DNA of 64,000 bases from Acidimicrobiales bacterium (GTDB lineage Bacteria > Actinomycetota > Acidimicrobiia > Acidimicrobiales > SZUA-35), in NCBI GenBank assembly GCA_028285495.1, contig JANQPB010000026.1, forward strand, positions 188,001 to 252,000. Direction: 5' to 3'. The notes below the pieces were generated by a model, which was not told where the DNA came from, ran no database searches, and was given only the letters and a program-made list of their open reading frames with translations. Position numbers and translations under genes: made by a program. Shown here piece by piece: positions 35,142 through 43,470 of this stretch. Position 1 is the stretch's first letter. Each line of letters opens with the position of its first letter.

Positions 35142-35537
35142 TCAGCCCCCGGCCAGGCCCTCGATGGCGGTGATGGCGTCGTCGGCCCGCTCGACGGGCA
35201 CGAGCACGTGGTCGTGCTGCTTGGCGGCGATGACGTTGGCGGGGATCCCCCGCTCGGTCAGCGCGGCGGCGACGGCGGCGGTCAACCCGACGGCCTCGAG
35301 TGCGCTGTGCACGTCGAGCGTGAGCCAGGCGCACTCGATGGCAGGCGTCCACCCGGCGGCCCCAACCGCGTCGACGGTGGCGACGACGGTCCAACCCTCG
35401 TCCTCGCGGACCAGGGCCTCGATGCCGTCGTCGCCGGTCGACGGGAGCCGATCGACCGGGAGCGGACCGACGAAGGTGTACGTGCCCGGTCGACGGCTGA
35501 CCGTGAGCGAGGCCAGGAGCTCGCCCAGGTCGGTCAG
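35142..35537 (-). CDS. ACT-domain protein
   Basis: About 131 aa with the ending typical of ACT_7 proteins: WLTLDVHSALEAVGLTAAVA, RGIPANVIAAKQHDHVLVPVE, preceded by GTYTFVGP. ACT folds bind amino acids in regulatory roles. The start is unclear: no ATG or GTG lies near the expected N-terminus, and the best match to family starts would be a CTG at 35537 (LTDLGELLASLTVSRRPG), 20 bp after the stop of the upstream oxidoreductase. The frame stays open far upstream, so an unusual start or a sequence error should be considered. Confidence 0.6.
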   Translation of the reverse strand: MTDLGELLASLTVSRRPGTYTFVGPLPVDRLPSTGDDGIEALVREDEGWTVVATVDAVGAAGWTPAIECAWLTLDVHSALEAVGLTAAVAAALTERGIPANVIAAKQHDHVLVPVERADDAITAIEGLAGG

Positions 35538-35557
35538 GGGTTCCGACCGTTCGCCGC

Positions 35558-36532
35558 TCAGGGCTCGACCACGACCTTGCCGACGGCCTTGCGATCCATC
35601 ATCGAGCGCATGGCCTCGCCGGCCCGCTCGAGCGGGTACCGGCCGGAGACGTGGGGCTGGAGCTTGCCGTCGGCCGTCAGCGACAGCAGCTCGGCCGACA
35701 CGGCGTCGCGCAGCTCGGGGTCGCGGGCGGTCATCGCCCCGTAGAACACGCCGACGATCTGGCACCCCTTGAGCAGCGTCAGGTTGAGCGGGATCGAGGG
35801 GATGCCGGCGGTGAAGCCGATGACCAGGAACCGGCCCTCCCAGGCGATGGCCCGGAGCGCCTGCTCGGCGTAGTCCCCGCCGACGCCGTCGTAGACCATG
35901 TCGACACCGTTGCCGCCGGTCAGCTCCTTCGCCCGATCCTTGAGGCTCTCCTCGGCGTAGTTGATCGTCTCGTCTGCGCCCCGCTGGCGGCAGAGGTCGA
36001 GCTTCTCCTCGGTCGAGGCGGCGGCGATGACCCGGGCCCCGAGGAGCTTGCCGAGCTCGACGGCGGTCAGGCCGAGGTGGCCACCGGCGCCGAGCACGAG
36101 GAGGGTCTCGCCCTCCTGGAGGGCACCGCGGTGCTTGAGGCCGTAGAGGGTGGTGCCGTACGCGTAGTTGAGGCCGGTCGACTCGGCGAAGCCGACCGAG
36201 TCCGGCAGGATCCGGGCCCCGGTGGCGTCGACGACGGCCAGCTCGGCCATGCCCCCCGTCGTCCCGAGCCCGCCGACCACCCGGTCGCCGACGGTGAAGC
36301 CGGCGGCATCGGCGCCGACGGCGGTGACCACGCCGGCCACCTCGCCACCGGGGATGTAGGGCGGCGGGGCCTTGAACTGGTACTTGTCCTCGAGCATCAG
36401 CGTGTCGGGGAACGTCACGGCCGCGGCCTTGACCTCGACGAGGAGCTGTCCGGCCTCGGGCACCGGGTCGGGGCGCTCCTCGACCACCAGGTTCTCCGGC
36501 GGCCCGAACTCGTTGCAGACGACGGCTCTCAT
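35558..36532 (-). CDS. NADPH:quinone oxidoreductase, MDR family
   Basis: A 324-aa zinc-free medium-chain reductase starting MRAVVCNEFGPPENL, with PGGEVAGVV, the cofactor-binding LVLGAGGHLGLTAVELGKLLGARVIAAAST, and GGDYAEQALRAI. It belongs to the NADPH:quinone oxidoreductase/acryloyl-CoA reductase branch. GAGGGGAGCGAGG precedes the ATG. Its promoter shares a 15-mer with the PBP gene promoter (22389 region). It is followed by the ACT-domain gene in the same direction and is divergent from thpR. Confidence 0.88.
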   Translation of the reverse strand: MRAVVCNEFGPPENLVVEERPDPVPEAGQLLVEVKAAAVTFPDTLMLEDKYQFKAPPPYIPGGEVAGVVTAVGADAAGFTVGDRVVGGLGTTGGMAELAVVDATGARILPDSVGFAESTGLNYAYGTTLYGLKHRGALQEGETLLVLGAGGHLGLTAVELGKLLGARVIAAASTEEKLDLCRQRGADETINYAEESLKDRAKELTGGNGVDMVYDGVGGDYAEQALRAIAWEGRFLVIGFTAGIPSIPLNLTLLKGCQIVGVFYGAMTARDPELRDAVSAELLSLTADGKLQPHVSGRYPLERAGEAMRSMMDRKAVGKVVVEP

Positions 36533-36586
36533 GGTCGACCTCGCTCCCCTCGCTTGTTGGCCCCGCGGGCCCGTTGGACGGGGCCG

Positions 36587-36592
36587 AGTGTA
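36587..36592 (-). promoter_or_regulatory. -10 box TACACT of the quinone oxidoreductase gene
   Basis: Minus-strand TACACT in the shared context CTACACTCGGCCCCG, also found at the PBP promoter. Confidence 0.45.
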
Positions 36593-36645
36593 GGGACGCC
36601 CGGCGGGGTGGGGCCAGACGGTCGTCGCCGGCCGGAGGCGGCGTC

Positions 36646-36651
36646 TATCGT
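36646..36651 (+). promoter_or_regulatory. -10 box TATCGT, leaderless start
   Basis: TATCGT ends 6 nt before the GTG at 36658 and supports that start. Confidence 0.5.
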
Positions 36652-36657
36652 CGACCC

Positions 36658-37197
36658 GTGGCACGCCATCCGGCCCTGTTCGTCGCCGTCCGGGTGCCGG
36701 CCGGGCTGGCGGCGACCCTGACGGCCTGGCTGGATCCGGTCGACTCGACGGTGCTGCGGCCGAGCCACGCCGCCGATCTCCACCTGACGCTGCACTATCT
36801 GGGTCCGGTGCCGGCCGACCCGGTCGTCGACGCCCTCGACGGGGTGCTCGACGACCGCCCGCCGATCGAGGTCGAGGTCGGGCCCGACCTGGTCGAGCTC
36901 GGCACGGCCGTGGCGGCCACGGCCACCGGCGCCGACGAGCTGGCGGCCGCCGTCCGGGCGGCCGTGGTCGACCTCGGCCGCCCGCCGAGGTTCGAGACCT
37001 TCGTCGGGCACGTCACCCTCGGCCGCTGGCGAGGTTCGCGGCGTTCGCCCGAACTGCTGGCCCGGTCCGTCGCTGGACGCTTCCGGTGCGATGCGGTCGA
37101 GCTGCTGGCCAGTCCGAGCGGCGGGCACGGGCGACCGGTCGGACCGAGCTACCGGACGGTGGCGACGTGGCCGCTCGGACGGCGACGGCCGGCGTGA
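36658..37197 (+). CDS. thpR: RNA 2',3'-cyclic phosphodiesterase (2H family)
   Basis: A 179-aa 2H phosphoesterase that opens 2',3'-cyclic phosphates on RNA and may ligate 2'-5' ends in vitro. Both H-x-T motifs are present: HLTL at 42-45 (in DLHLTLHYLG) and HVTL at 118-121 (in FVGHVTLGRW). The N-terminal LFVAVRVP strand and C-terminal SYRTVATWPL are family-typical. It is cytoplasmic. The gene is convergent with an enoyl-CoA hydratase 47 bp downstream. Confidence 0.9.
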   Translation: MARHPALFVAVRVPAGLAATLTAWLDPVDSTVLRPSHAADLHLTLHYLGPVPADPVVDALDGVLDDRPPIEVEVGPDLVELGTAVAATATGADELAAAVRAAVVDLGRPPRFETFVGHVTLGRWRGSRRSPELLARSVAGRFRCDAVELLASPSGGHGRPVGPSYRTVATWPLGRRRPA

Positions 37198-37244
37198 GCG
37201 GCTGAGAAGGATGGGCGGGCGGCCGGGTCCGCGACCGCCGTCGG

Positions 37245-38024
37245 TCAGCGGGCCCGCCAGACCGGTCGCTCCCCCTTCGCCGCCGCCTCCCGGAACGCCG
37301 CGGCGTCCTCGGTGGCCCCCGCCACCTTGCGCATGGTCTCCCCGAACCGGATGGCGTCGACGAGGGGCAGGTCCATGCCCCGCCTGGCGATCTCCTTGGT
37401 CGCCCGGACGGCCAGCGGCCCGCAGTTGTCGATCAACCGCTCGGCCAACGCCCGAGCCTCGTCCATCAGCTCGTCGTGGGGCACGACCCGCATGACCAGC
37501 CCCAGCTCCTTGGCCCGCTCGGCGTCGATCCGGTCGCCGAGCAGCAGCAGCTCCATCGCCCCCTGCCAGCCGATCAGGCGGGGCATCCGCACCGCCCCCT
37601 GCACGGTCGGGACGCCGAGCTGGACCTCGGGGAAGCCGAACTGGGCCCGGTCGCTGGCCAGGATGAGATCACACGACGCCACCAGGGTCAGCCCGAAGCC
37701 GATGGCGTAGCCGTTGACGGCGGCGATCACCGGCTTCCAGATCTCCTTGCCGCTCTCCAGCGACGTGAGGCTCGGCACCTCCCAGAACGAGTGCTCGTCG
37801 TTGCCGACCGACGAGCCCGGGTCCTTCAGGTCGGCGCCGGCGCAGAACGCCCGTCCGGCGCCGGTCACGATCCCGACCCAGGCCTCGTCGTCGGTCCGGA
37901 ACTGCTCCCAGGCGGCGTTGAGGTCGCGTCTCAGCTCGCCGTTGATGGCGTTGAGCGCCTCGGGACGGTTGTAGGTGATGGTGGCGATGTGGCCATCGCG
38001 CTCGTACAGGACGGTCCCGGCCAT
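37245..38024 (-). CDS. Enoyl-CoA hydratase/isomerase (crotonase) family
   Basis: A 259-aa crotonase-fold enzyme. The oxyanion-hole blocks are GAGRAFCAGADL and AAVNGYAIGFGLTLVASCDL; the second is followed by FGFPEVQLGVPTV. The catalytic Glu equivalents of rat hydratase fall at LGVPTVQG and near LGLVMRVV, where the first is replaced by a non-acidic residue, so isomerase, hydrolase or other crotonase chemistry cannot be excluded. It is divergent from the ArsR-SRPBCC gene with a palindromic operator between, so this regulator may control it. Confidence 0.85.
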   Translation of the reverse strand: MAGTVLYERDGHIATITYNRPEALNAINGELRRDLNAAWEQFRTDDEAWVGIVTGAGRAFCAGADLKDPGSSVGNDEHSFWEVPSLTSLESGKEIWKPVIAAVNGYAIGFGLTLVASCDLILASDRAQFGFPEVQLGVPTVQGAVRMPRLIGWQGAMELLLLGDRIDAERAKELGLVMRVVPHDELMDEARALAERLIDNCGPLAVRATKEIARRGMDLPLVDAIRFGETMRKVAGATEDAAAFREAAAKGERPVWRAR

Positions 38025-38127
38025 GGCGCTCCTCGTCGTCGACGGTCGGACCGGCCCATCGTCGCCCATCGACCACCCGGGCCGCCACCGGGCGCAGGAA
38101 CCGCCCGCCGGTCCGGCCCTCGTCCCG

Positions 38128-38157
38128 TTGACAGGTGAGTTTTTGCTCACCTATGTT
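38128..38157 (+). promoter_or_regulatory. Promoter with embedded operator palindrome
   Basis: TTGACA (38128-38133) and TATGTT (38152-38157) are separated by 18 bp. The spacer holds AGGTGAG (38133-38139) and CTCACCT (38146-38152), a perfect 7-bp inverted repeat around TTTTTG. A repressor bound here would block RNA polymerase. The predicted start of transcription coincides with the GTG at 38164. Confidence 0.75.
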
Positions 38158-38163
38158 GACGGG

Positions 38164-38985
38164 GTGGGGCCGGACGATCCGGATGCGAACGAGGCCGTCT
38201 TCCGGGCACTCAACGACCGGAGCCGGCGCCACCTGCTCGACCACCTGCACGAACGCGACGGCCGGACCCTCACCGAGCTGAGCGAGCTGCTGCCCGGCAT
38301 GACCCGGTTCGGGGTCATGAACCACCTCAAGATCCTGGAGCGGGGCGGGCTGGTCACGACGGCCAGGGCCGGCCGGACCAAGCTCCACTACCTCAACCCC
38401 GTCCCGATCCAGCTCGTGTACGACCGCTGGATCGACAAGTTCACCGCCCCGCTGGTGGCGGCTCTCGGCGACCTCAAGACCAACCTCGAGCGAGGAGCAC
38501 CTCCCATGTCCCCAACCGCAGACGGCGCCCCGAGCCACCTCTACGAGACCTATATCCGCTGCCGACCGGAGGTGGTCTGGGCGGCGCTGGTCGACGGCGA
38601 CCAGACGGTCCGGTACTACTACGGCACCAGGGTCGAGAGCGACTGGGGCCCCGGTGACCCCGTTCGCTACCTGTCGGCCGACGGCGACGTCGTCGCCGAC
38701 GGGCGGGTGGTGACCGCCGACGAGCCGAGCCGGCTCGAGATGGACTTCCACCCGCGCTGGGACGCGGAGCTGGAGGCCGAGGGAGCGGTGCGAATGGTGT
38801 GGCTGATCGAGCCCGCCGACGGACCGCCGGGCTCGGTCGGGCCCCTCACCAAGCTCCGGGTCGAGTATCACGACCTCGATCCGACCGGCCCGACCTACCG
38901 CGACTTCACCGGAGGCATCCCGTTCATCGTGGCCGGCCTGAAGACGCTCCTCGAGACCGGCGACCCGCTGGCCGCGCCGGCCTAG
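38164..38985 (+). CDS. ArsR-type regulator fused to SRPBCC (AHSA1) domain
   Basis: A 273-aa fusion. Residues about 10-100 are an ArsR winged helix (FRALNDRSRRHLLDHLHERDG, TLTELSELL, MTRFGVMNHLKILERGGLVTTARAGRTKLHYLNP). An SRPBCC/AHSA1 domain follows (YETYIRCRPEVVWAALVDGD, YYYGTRVESDWGPGDPVRY, EMDFHPRWD, TKLRVEYHDL). These are often two genes in one operon; here they are one frame, with an in-frame ATG and an AGGAG-like stretch at the junction suggesting a former gene boundary. The GTG start is leaderless behind a promoter with a palindromic operator. The SRPBCC pocket could bind the inducer. The divergent enoyl-CoA hydratase is a candidate target. Confidence 0.82.
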   Translation: MGPDDPDANEAVFRALNDRSRRHLLDHLHERDGRTLTELSELLPGMTRFGVMNHLKILERGGLVTTARAGRTKLHYLNPVPIQLVYDRWIDKFTAPLVAALGDLKTNLERGAPPMSPTADGAPSHLYETYIRCRPEVVWAALVDGDQTVRYYYGTRVESDWGPGDPVRYLSADGDVVADGRVVTADEPSRLEMDFHPRWDAELEAEGAVRMVWLIEPADGPPGSVGPLTKLRVEYHDLDPTGPTYRDFTGGIPFIVAGLKTLLETGDPLAAPA

Positions 38986-39034
38986 CCTCCGCCGGCGGGT
39001 CATCGTCGCGGCGGCGGGATCGGGTCGGGGCGAC

Positions 39035-39040
39035 TACCCT
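39035..39040 (+). promoter_or_regulatory. -10 box TACCCT, leaderless start
   Basis: TACCCT ends 6 nt before the ATG at 39047. Confidence 0.5.
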
Positions 39041-39046
39041 GCGACC

Positions 39047-40228
39047 ATGGCCCCTGACGTCGGATCGCCCGTTCGGGCCGGCGACGCCGAGGCCGGGTTC
39101 GAGGTCCTCCCCGACTTCGAGCGGTTCAGCCAGGTCGACGACGTCTTCTGCCGCTCCTGGTGGGACGAGTCGATCCGCTCCGAGCAGACCAAGCGGTTCT
39201 ACGCCACCTACCGGCGCCCGCTGACCCGGTGGCGGAAGGCCAACGGCTTCACCCAGCGGGACTACGCGCTCCGCAATGCGTCGTGGCACGTCAGCGACGT
39301 GTTCACCGAGCTGTACGAGGACCAGGGTCGCCGCGACGGCTTCCTCGACCCGCTGTCGATGCTGCGGGACGGGCCCGGGACCAGGCTGGAGCCCGAGTCA
39401 CCCGAGGAGTCGGCCCGCCAGGTCAGGCAGGTGGCCCGGGTCTTCGGGGCCGACCTGGTCGGCATCACCGAGTTCGACGAGCGCTGGGTCTACACCGAGC
39501 GCTTCAGCTCGATCACCGGAACGGCCAAGGCGAACGACCTGCCGGACGGGCTGACCAGCGTGATCGTGATCGGCCAGTCGATGGATCCCGACCTGATCCA
39601 GACGGCACCATCGGCGCTGTCTGGCACCGCGACCGGGCTCGGCTACTCGCAGGACGCCGCGGTGCTGCTCGGCGTCGCCCAGTACCTCAAGAACCTCGGC
39701 TACGAGGCGGTGCCGTCGATGAACGACACCGCGCTCGCCATTCCGCTCGCCATCAAGGCCGGGCTCGGCGAGTACGGTCGCCACGGGCTGCTCATCACCC
39801 CCGAGTTCGGACCACGGCTCCGGCTCGGGAAGATCTTCACCGACCTGCCGTTGGCCCACGACCGCCCGCAGCGATTCGGCGTCACCGAGTTCTGCCAACA
39901 GTGCGACCGCTGCACCACGGCCTGCCCGGCCTCGGCCATCCCCGCGGCCGGGCCCGTGCCGGTCGCCCTCAACCGCTCGGGGCTGAAGGGGGTGAACAAG
40001 TGGTCGGTCGACGGTGAGGCCTGCTTCGGCTACTGGTCGAAGATCAACTCCGACTGCGCCATCTGCGTCCGGGTCTGCCCGTGGACCCGTGACTACTCGA
40101 GGCGACGCAACCGCTGGTGGCGCCGCCTGGCCGGCTCACCGCTCCGCCGCCTGGCCCTCGCCATCGACGATCGCATCGGGGGCGGGCGCCGGCTCAAGCC
40201 GACGAGCTGGTGGGCGAACCTCCGCTGA
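39047..40228 (+). CDS. Reductive-dehalogenase-like protein with two [4Fe-4S] clusters
   Basis: A 393-aa protein resembling the corrinoid-dependent RdhA/QueG superfamily. A cobalamin-type reductase core (AKANDLPDGLTSVIVIG, LGYSQDAAVLLGVAQYLKNLGY, GLGEYGRHGLLITPEFGPRLRLGKI) is followed by two cluster motifs: C283-x2-C286-x2-C289-x3-C293-P, and C326 with C337-x2-C340-x3-C344-P. There is no Tat signal, so it is cytoplasmic, and no RdhB anchor is nearby. That sets it apart from respiratory dehalogenases; QueG-like or catabolic/biosynthetic roles are alternatives. The function stays open. Confidence 0.75.
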   Translation: MAPDVGSPVRAGDAEAGFEVLPDFERFSQVDDVFCRSWWDESIRSEQTKRFYATYRRPLTRWRKANGFTQRDYALRNASWHVSDVFTELYEDQGRRDGFLDPLSMLRDGPGTRLEPESPEESARQVRQVARVFGADLVGITEFDERWVYTERFSSITGTAKANDLPDGLTSVIVIGQSMDPDLIQTAPSALSGTATGLGYSQDAAVLLGVAQYLKNLGYEAVPSMNDTALAIPLAIKAGLGEYGRHGLLITPEFGPRLRLGKIFTDLPLAHDRPQRFGVTEFCQQCDRCTTACPASAIPAAGPVPVALNRSGLKGVNKWSVDGEACFGYWSKINSDCAICVRVCPWTRDYSRRRNRWWRRLAGSPLRRLALAIDDRIGGGRRLKPTSWWANLR

Positions 40229-40240
40229 GGCGCCGCCCCG

Positions 40241-41263
40241 TCAGTGGCGGCGCTCCGGCGCCGCCCCCGGTCGATCGCCGAGCGTCCACGGCAGGCGGTC
40301 GAGATCGACGTTGCCGCCGCTCAGGATGATCCCCACCCGACGGCCGGCGAAGCGTTCGGGGTAGCGGCGGACGACGGCGACGGCGACCGCCGAGCTCGGC
40401 TCGACGACGATCCGCAGGCGGGTCCAGGCCAGACGCATCGCCTCGACGATCTCGGCCTCGGAGACGGTGAGGATGGCGGCCACGTGGCGGGACACGATGT
40501 GCCACGTCAACGGGCCGAGCGGGGTCTTGAGCCCGTCGGCGATCGTGACCGGTGCGTCGTCGGCGATGAGCCGCCCGGCCTCCAGGCTGCGCCTGGCGTC
40601 GTCGGCCTGCTCGGGCTCACCCGCCACCACCTCGACGCCCGGGGCGACCGCCGCCGCGGTCAGGCAGGTGCCGGACACGAGGCCTCCACCGCCGATCGGG
40701 GCGAGGAGCACGTCGAGGCCGTCGACCTGGTCGAGCAGCTCCCGGGCGCAGGTGGCCTGGCCGGCCACGACTCTCGGGTCGTCGTACGGGTGGACGAACT
40801 CGGCCCCCGAGGCCTCCCTGACCCGCTCCATCGTGGTCTGCCTGGCCGAGGCCGCCGGCGCGCACCCGGTGATCTCGGCCCCGTAGGAGGCGACGGCGGC
40901 CCGCTTCACCGCCGGGGCGTTGTCGGGCATGACCACCTGGCACCGGATGCCACGGCGGGCGGCGGCGTAGGCCAGGGCCGCCCCGTGGTTGCCGGACGAG
41001 TGGGTGATGACACCCCGGGCCGCCCGGTCGTCCGGGAGGGAGAAGACGGCGTTGGTCGCACCTCTGACCTTGAACGCCCCCGGTGGCTGCAGCCCCTCGG
41101 CCTTGAAGAACAGCGTGGCCCCGAGCTGGGCGTCGAGCTGCTCGTCGCTGAGCACCGGTGTCCGGAGGATGTGCGGGGCGATCCGCTCGTGGGCGGCCAC
41201 GATGTCGTCCAGGGTCGGGACCTCGGGGCTGGCGGCGTTGTCGGCTGGCTCGACGGCGACCAT
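40241..41263 (-). CDS. Threonine/serine dehydratase (PLP fold type II)
   Basis: A 340-aa PLP enzyme of the threonine dehydratase/serine racemase group. The PLP lysine is K65 in PPGAFKVRGA; other blocks are THSSGNHGAALAYAA, the phosphate loop GGGGLVSG, and GIILSGGNVDLDRL. It has no ACT domain, as in catabolic enzymes and serine racemases. It would deaminate threonine or serine, or racemise serine. A weak -10 (TTCACT) lies 7 nt before the ATG. It converges with the dehalogenase-like gene. Confidence 0.88.
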   Translation of the reverse strand: MVAVEPADNAASPEVPTLDDIVAAHERIAPHILRTPVLSDEQLDAQLGATLFFKAEGLQPPGAFKVRGATNAVFSLPDDRAARGVITHSSGNHGAALAYAAARRGIRCQVVMPDNAPAVKRAAVASYGAEITGCAPAASARQTTMERVREASGAEFVHPYDDPRVVAGQATCARELLDQVDGLDVLLAPIGGGGLVSGTCLTAAAVAPGVEVVAGEPEQADDARRSLEAGRLIADDAPVTIADGLKTPLGPLTWHIVSRHVAAILTVSEAEIVEAMRLAWTRLRIVVEPSSAVAVAVVRRYPERFAGRRVGIILSGGNVDLDRLPWTLGDRPGAAPERRH

Positions 41264-41512
41264 GGTCAGCAGTGAAGCACGCCTGGTCCGTCCGCCGGAA
41301 CCCGGGGCCCGGTGCCACCCGCTCGTTGCAGTTCGCCGGGCTGGCTGACGAGGACCGGGCCGCCGGTCGTCGGCTCGGGTCGTCGCCCGTGCGGTGCCAG
41401 GGCAGAAACTGGCGGGATCGGGGAACCGGAGCCGCCCCGCCGTCGTCTCAACAGTCGGGGCGACCGTCGCCCCCCTGGATCCCCCCGAGCTCGACCGTTG
41501 GAGCCCATCATC

Positions 41513-42439
41513 ATGCCCGTGCCAACCCGTCGTCCGTCCCTCCGATCGATCGTCGCCGTGCTGGCGCTGGTCGGCCTCGCCCTGTTCCTGGCCGCCTGCG
41601 GCTCCGACGACGACGCCAGCACCACCGACGCCGGGGCCGGCGACACGCCGAGCACGCCGGACCAGGGCGACGGCGACGCCGCCGCGGGCGGCGGAGCGAC
41701 CCGGCCGTGGATCGCCGGCGACTGGGTCCTGCAGGCCGCGACCGGGCCGACCGGACCACTCGACCTGCCGGCCGGCGCCGTGATCGACCTGTCGATCGCC
41801 GGACCGGACTCGGTCGGGGGCAACGCCGGCTGCAACTCCTTCGGCGGTTCGATCTCGGCCCCGTTCGACGGCGACCGGGACGGCGGGCCGCTGTCGTTCG
41901 ATGGCGTGGCCATGACCGAGGTGGCGTGTGAGCTCCTCGACTTCGAGAGCGCCTACGTCGAGCTGCTGTTCGGGGCGACCGAGTGGGAGCTGTCGCCCCC
42001 GACCGGGCTGATCCTCCGGGGCGACGGCATCGAGCTGGTCTACGGTGTCGGCGAGCCGCCGACCCCCCTGCCGCTCGAGGGGACCATCTGGCTGTTCGAC
42101 ACGGTGTTCGATGGTGAGGGCATGGAGCGCACGGCCAGCACCCCCAGGCTCGACAAGGACCAGGTGAGCGTCGTGCTCCGCGACGGCGTGGCCACGGTCG
42201 GCAGCGACGACTGCGGGCAGATCGAGATCGCCGTCGACTACGACGCCGCCGCCACCGGTGGCCCGTTCACCGTCGTCGACCCGGCTGCGGCCACCGTGGC
42301 GTGTGACGATCCCGAGTCGAACCTGCCGACCGCGGTGGCCGGCGTGGTCAGCTCGACCGGCTTCCAGATCGACGACGGTCGCCTGACGCTGATCGGCCTG
42401 CCGGGCGAGACCGTGTCCTTCGCCGCCGCCGACGGCTGA
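41513..42439 (+). CDS. Lipoprotein with two META domains
   Basis: A 308-aa lipoprotein. The signal ends LVGLALFLAACGSD (lipobox), followed by an acidic Thr/Gly-rich linker. Two HslJ-type META domains follow: the first with GNAGCNSFGGSIS and FDGVAMTEVACELLDFE, the second with LEGTIWLFDTVF and DDCGQIEIAVDYD. META domains are found in envelope proteins linked to stress or drug resistance, without a defined biochemical activity. Upstream, the 250 bp back to the dehydratase start show no other gene. Confidence 0.82.
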   Translation: MPVPTRRPSLRSIVAVLALVGLALFLAACGSDDDASTTDAGAGDTPSTPDQGDGDAAAGGGATRPWIAGDWVLQAATGPTGPLDLPAGAVIDLSIAGPDSVGGNAGCNSFGGSISAPFDGDRDGGPLSFDGVAMTEVACELLDFESAYVELLFGATEWELSPPTGLILRGDGIELVYGVGEPPTPLPLEGTIWLFDTVFDGEGMERTASTPRLDKDQVSVVLRDGVATVGSDDCGQIEIAVDYDAAATGGPFTVVDPAAATVACDDPESNLPTAVAGVVSSTGFQIDDGRLTLIGLPGETVSFAAADG

Positions 42440-42481
42440 CGCAAGCGCTCTCTACGCTTGGCGTGGTCGAGGAGGGCGAGC

Positions 42482-43345
42482 ATGCGCTGCGTCAGCTACA
42501 ACATCCAGTACGGGACCGGGGCCGACGGCCGCCACGACCTGGCTCGCATCGCCGCCGAGGTGGCCGACGCCGACGTCATCGCCCTGCAGGAGGTCGATCG
42601 CTTCTGGGCCAGGACCGGGATGGTCGACTCGCCCGCCGTCCTGAGCGAGCACCTCCCCCTGCACCACTGGGTCTACGGCGCCAACCTCGACATGGACGCC
42701 TCGTTCGTCGACGACGGCAGGGTGGTCACCCGACGCAAGCAGTTCGGCACGATGGTGATGAGCCGCTGGCCGATCATCTCGACCAGGAACTTCCCACTCC
42801 CGAAGTGGGGTGACCGGAAGCTCCACTCGATCCAGCAGGGCCTGCTCGAGGCGGTCATCGACGCTCCGGGCGGCCCGCTCCGGGTCTACTCGGTCCACCT
42901 GAGTCACCTGGCTCCGTCCACCCGGCTCCCCCAGGTCGAGCGGATCATCGAGATCCTGCGCTCGGCCCCCGGTGAGGGAGGCGCCTGGTGCGGGGGACAC
43001 CCCGACCCGACCTCGGGATGGATCGAGGAGGACGAGCCACCGATGCCCGAGTCCGCGGTGCTGATGGGCGACATGAACTTCACCTACCGGGGTCCCGAGT
43101 ACGAGCGCCTCATCGGCGGCTGGAGCCAGTTGCACGGTCGGCTGACCGGCCGCCGCAGCCTCGCCGATGCCTGGGTCGAGACGGGCAACGCCGAGGACGA
43201 GGGATCGACGTACTCGGGCGTCGCCGCCCGGATCGACCACTGCTTCGTGACCACCGACCTGGTCCCCCGGTTGGTCCGGGCGTGGGTCGACGACGGGGCC
43301 ACCGGCTCCGACCACTGGCCCCTCTGGGTCGAGCTCCGGCACTGA
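42482..43345 (+). CDS. Endonuclease/exonuclease/phosphatase (EEP) family protein
   Basis: A 287-aa metal-dependent hydrolase. The EEP signature runs MRCVSYNIQYG, ADVIALQEVD (metal-binding Glu), YSVHLSHLAP, LMGDMNFTYRGPE and the terminal DHCFVTTDLV and GSDHWPLWVEL. No signal peptide is seen, so it is probably cytoplasmic. Substrates in the family range from phospholipids and inositol phosphates to nucleic acids. GAGGAGGG lies before the ATG, and a TACGCT -10 box lies about 25 bp upstream. Confidence 0.85.
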   Translation: MRCVSYNIQYGTGADGRHDLARIAAEVADADVIALQEVDRFWARTGMVDSPAVLSEHLPLHHWVYGANLDMDASFVDDGRVVTRRKQFGTMVMSRWPIISTRNFPLPKWGDRKLHSIQQGLLEAVIDAPGGPLRVYSVHLSHLAPSTRLPQVERIIEILRSAPGEGGAWCGGHPDPTSGWIEEDEPPMPESAVLMGDMNFTYRGPEYERLIGGWSQLHGRLTGRRSLADAWVETGNAEDEGSTYSGVAARIDHCFVTTDLVPRLVRAWVDDGATGSDHWPLWVELRH

Positions 43346-43458
43346 GGCCCGGCGCCGCCAGGTCTCCGGGCCGGCGATCCTGCCCAGGTCCCCGGGTGCC
43401 CGCACGACCGGCCGCCAGACGCGACGCCCCCGGTGGGTTCGGCCGAGTCGGCCGGGGC

Positions 43459-43464
43459 TAGCCT
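43459..43464 (+). promoter_or_regulatory. -10 box TAGCCT, leaderless start
   Basis: TAGCCT ends 6 nt before the ATG at 43471. Confidence 0.5.
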
Positions 43465-43470
43465 GCCGCC

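Noticed and set aside
37245..38150. Longer N-terminus for the enoyl-CoA hydratase reaching into the ArsR promoter
   Set aside because: The added residues would overlap the divergent promoter and operator and do not fit the family start MAGTVLYERDGHIATITYNRP.
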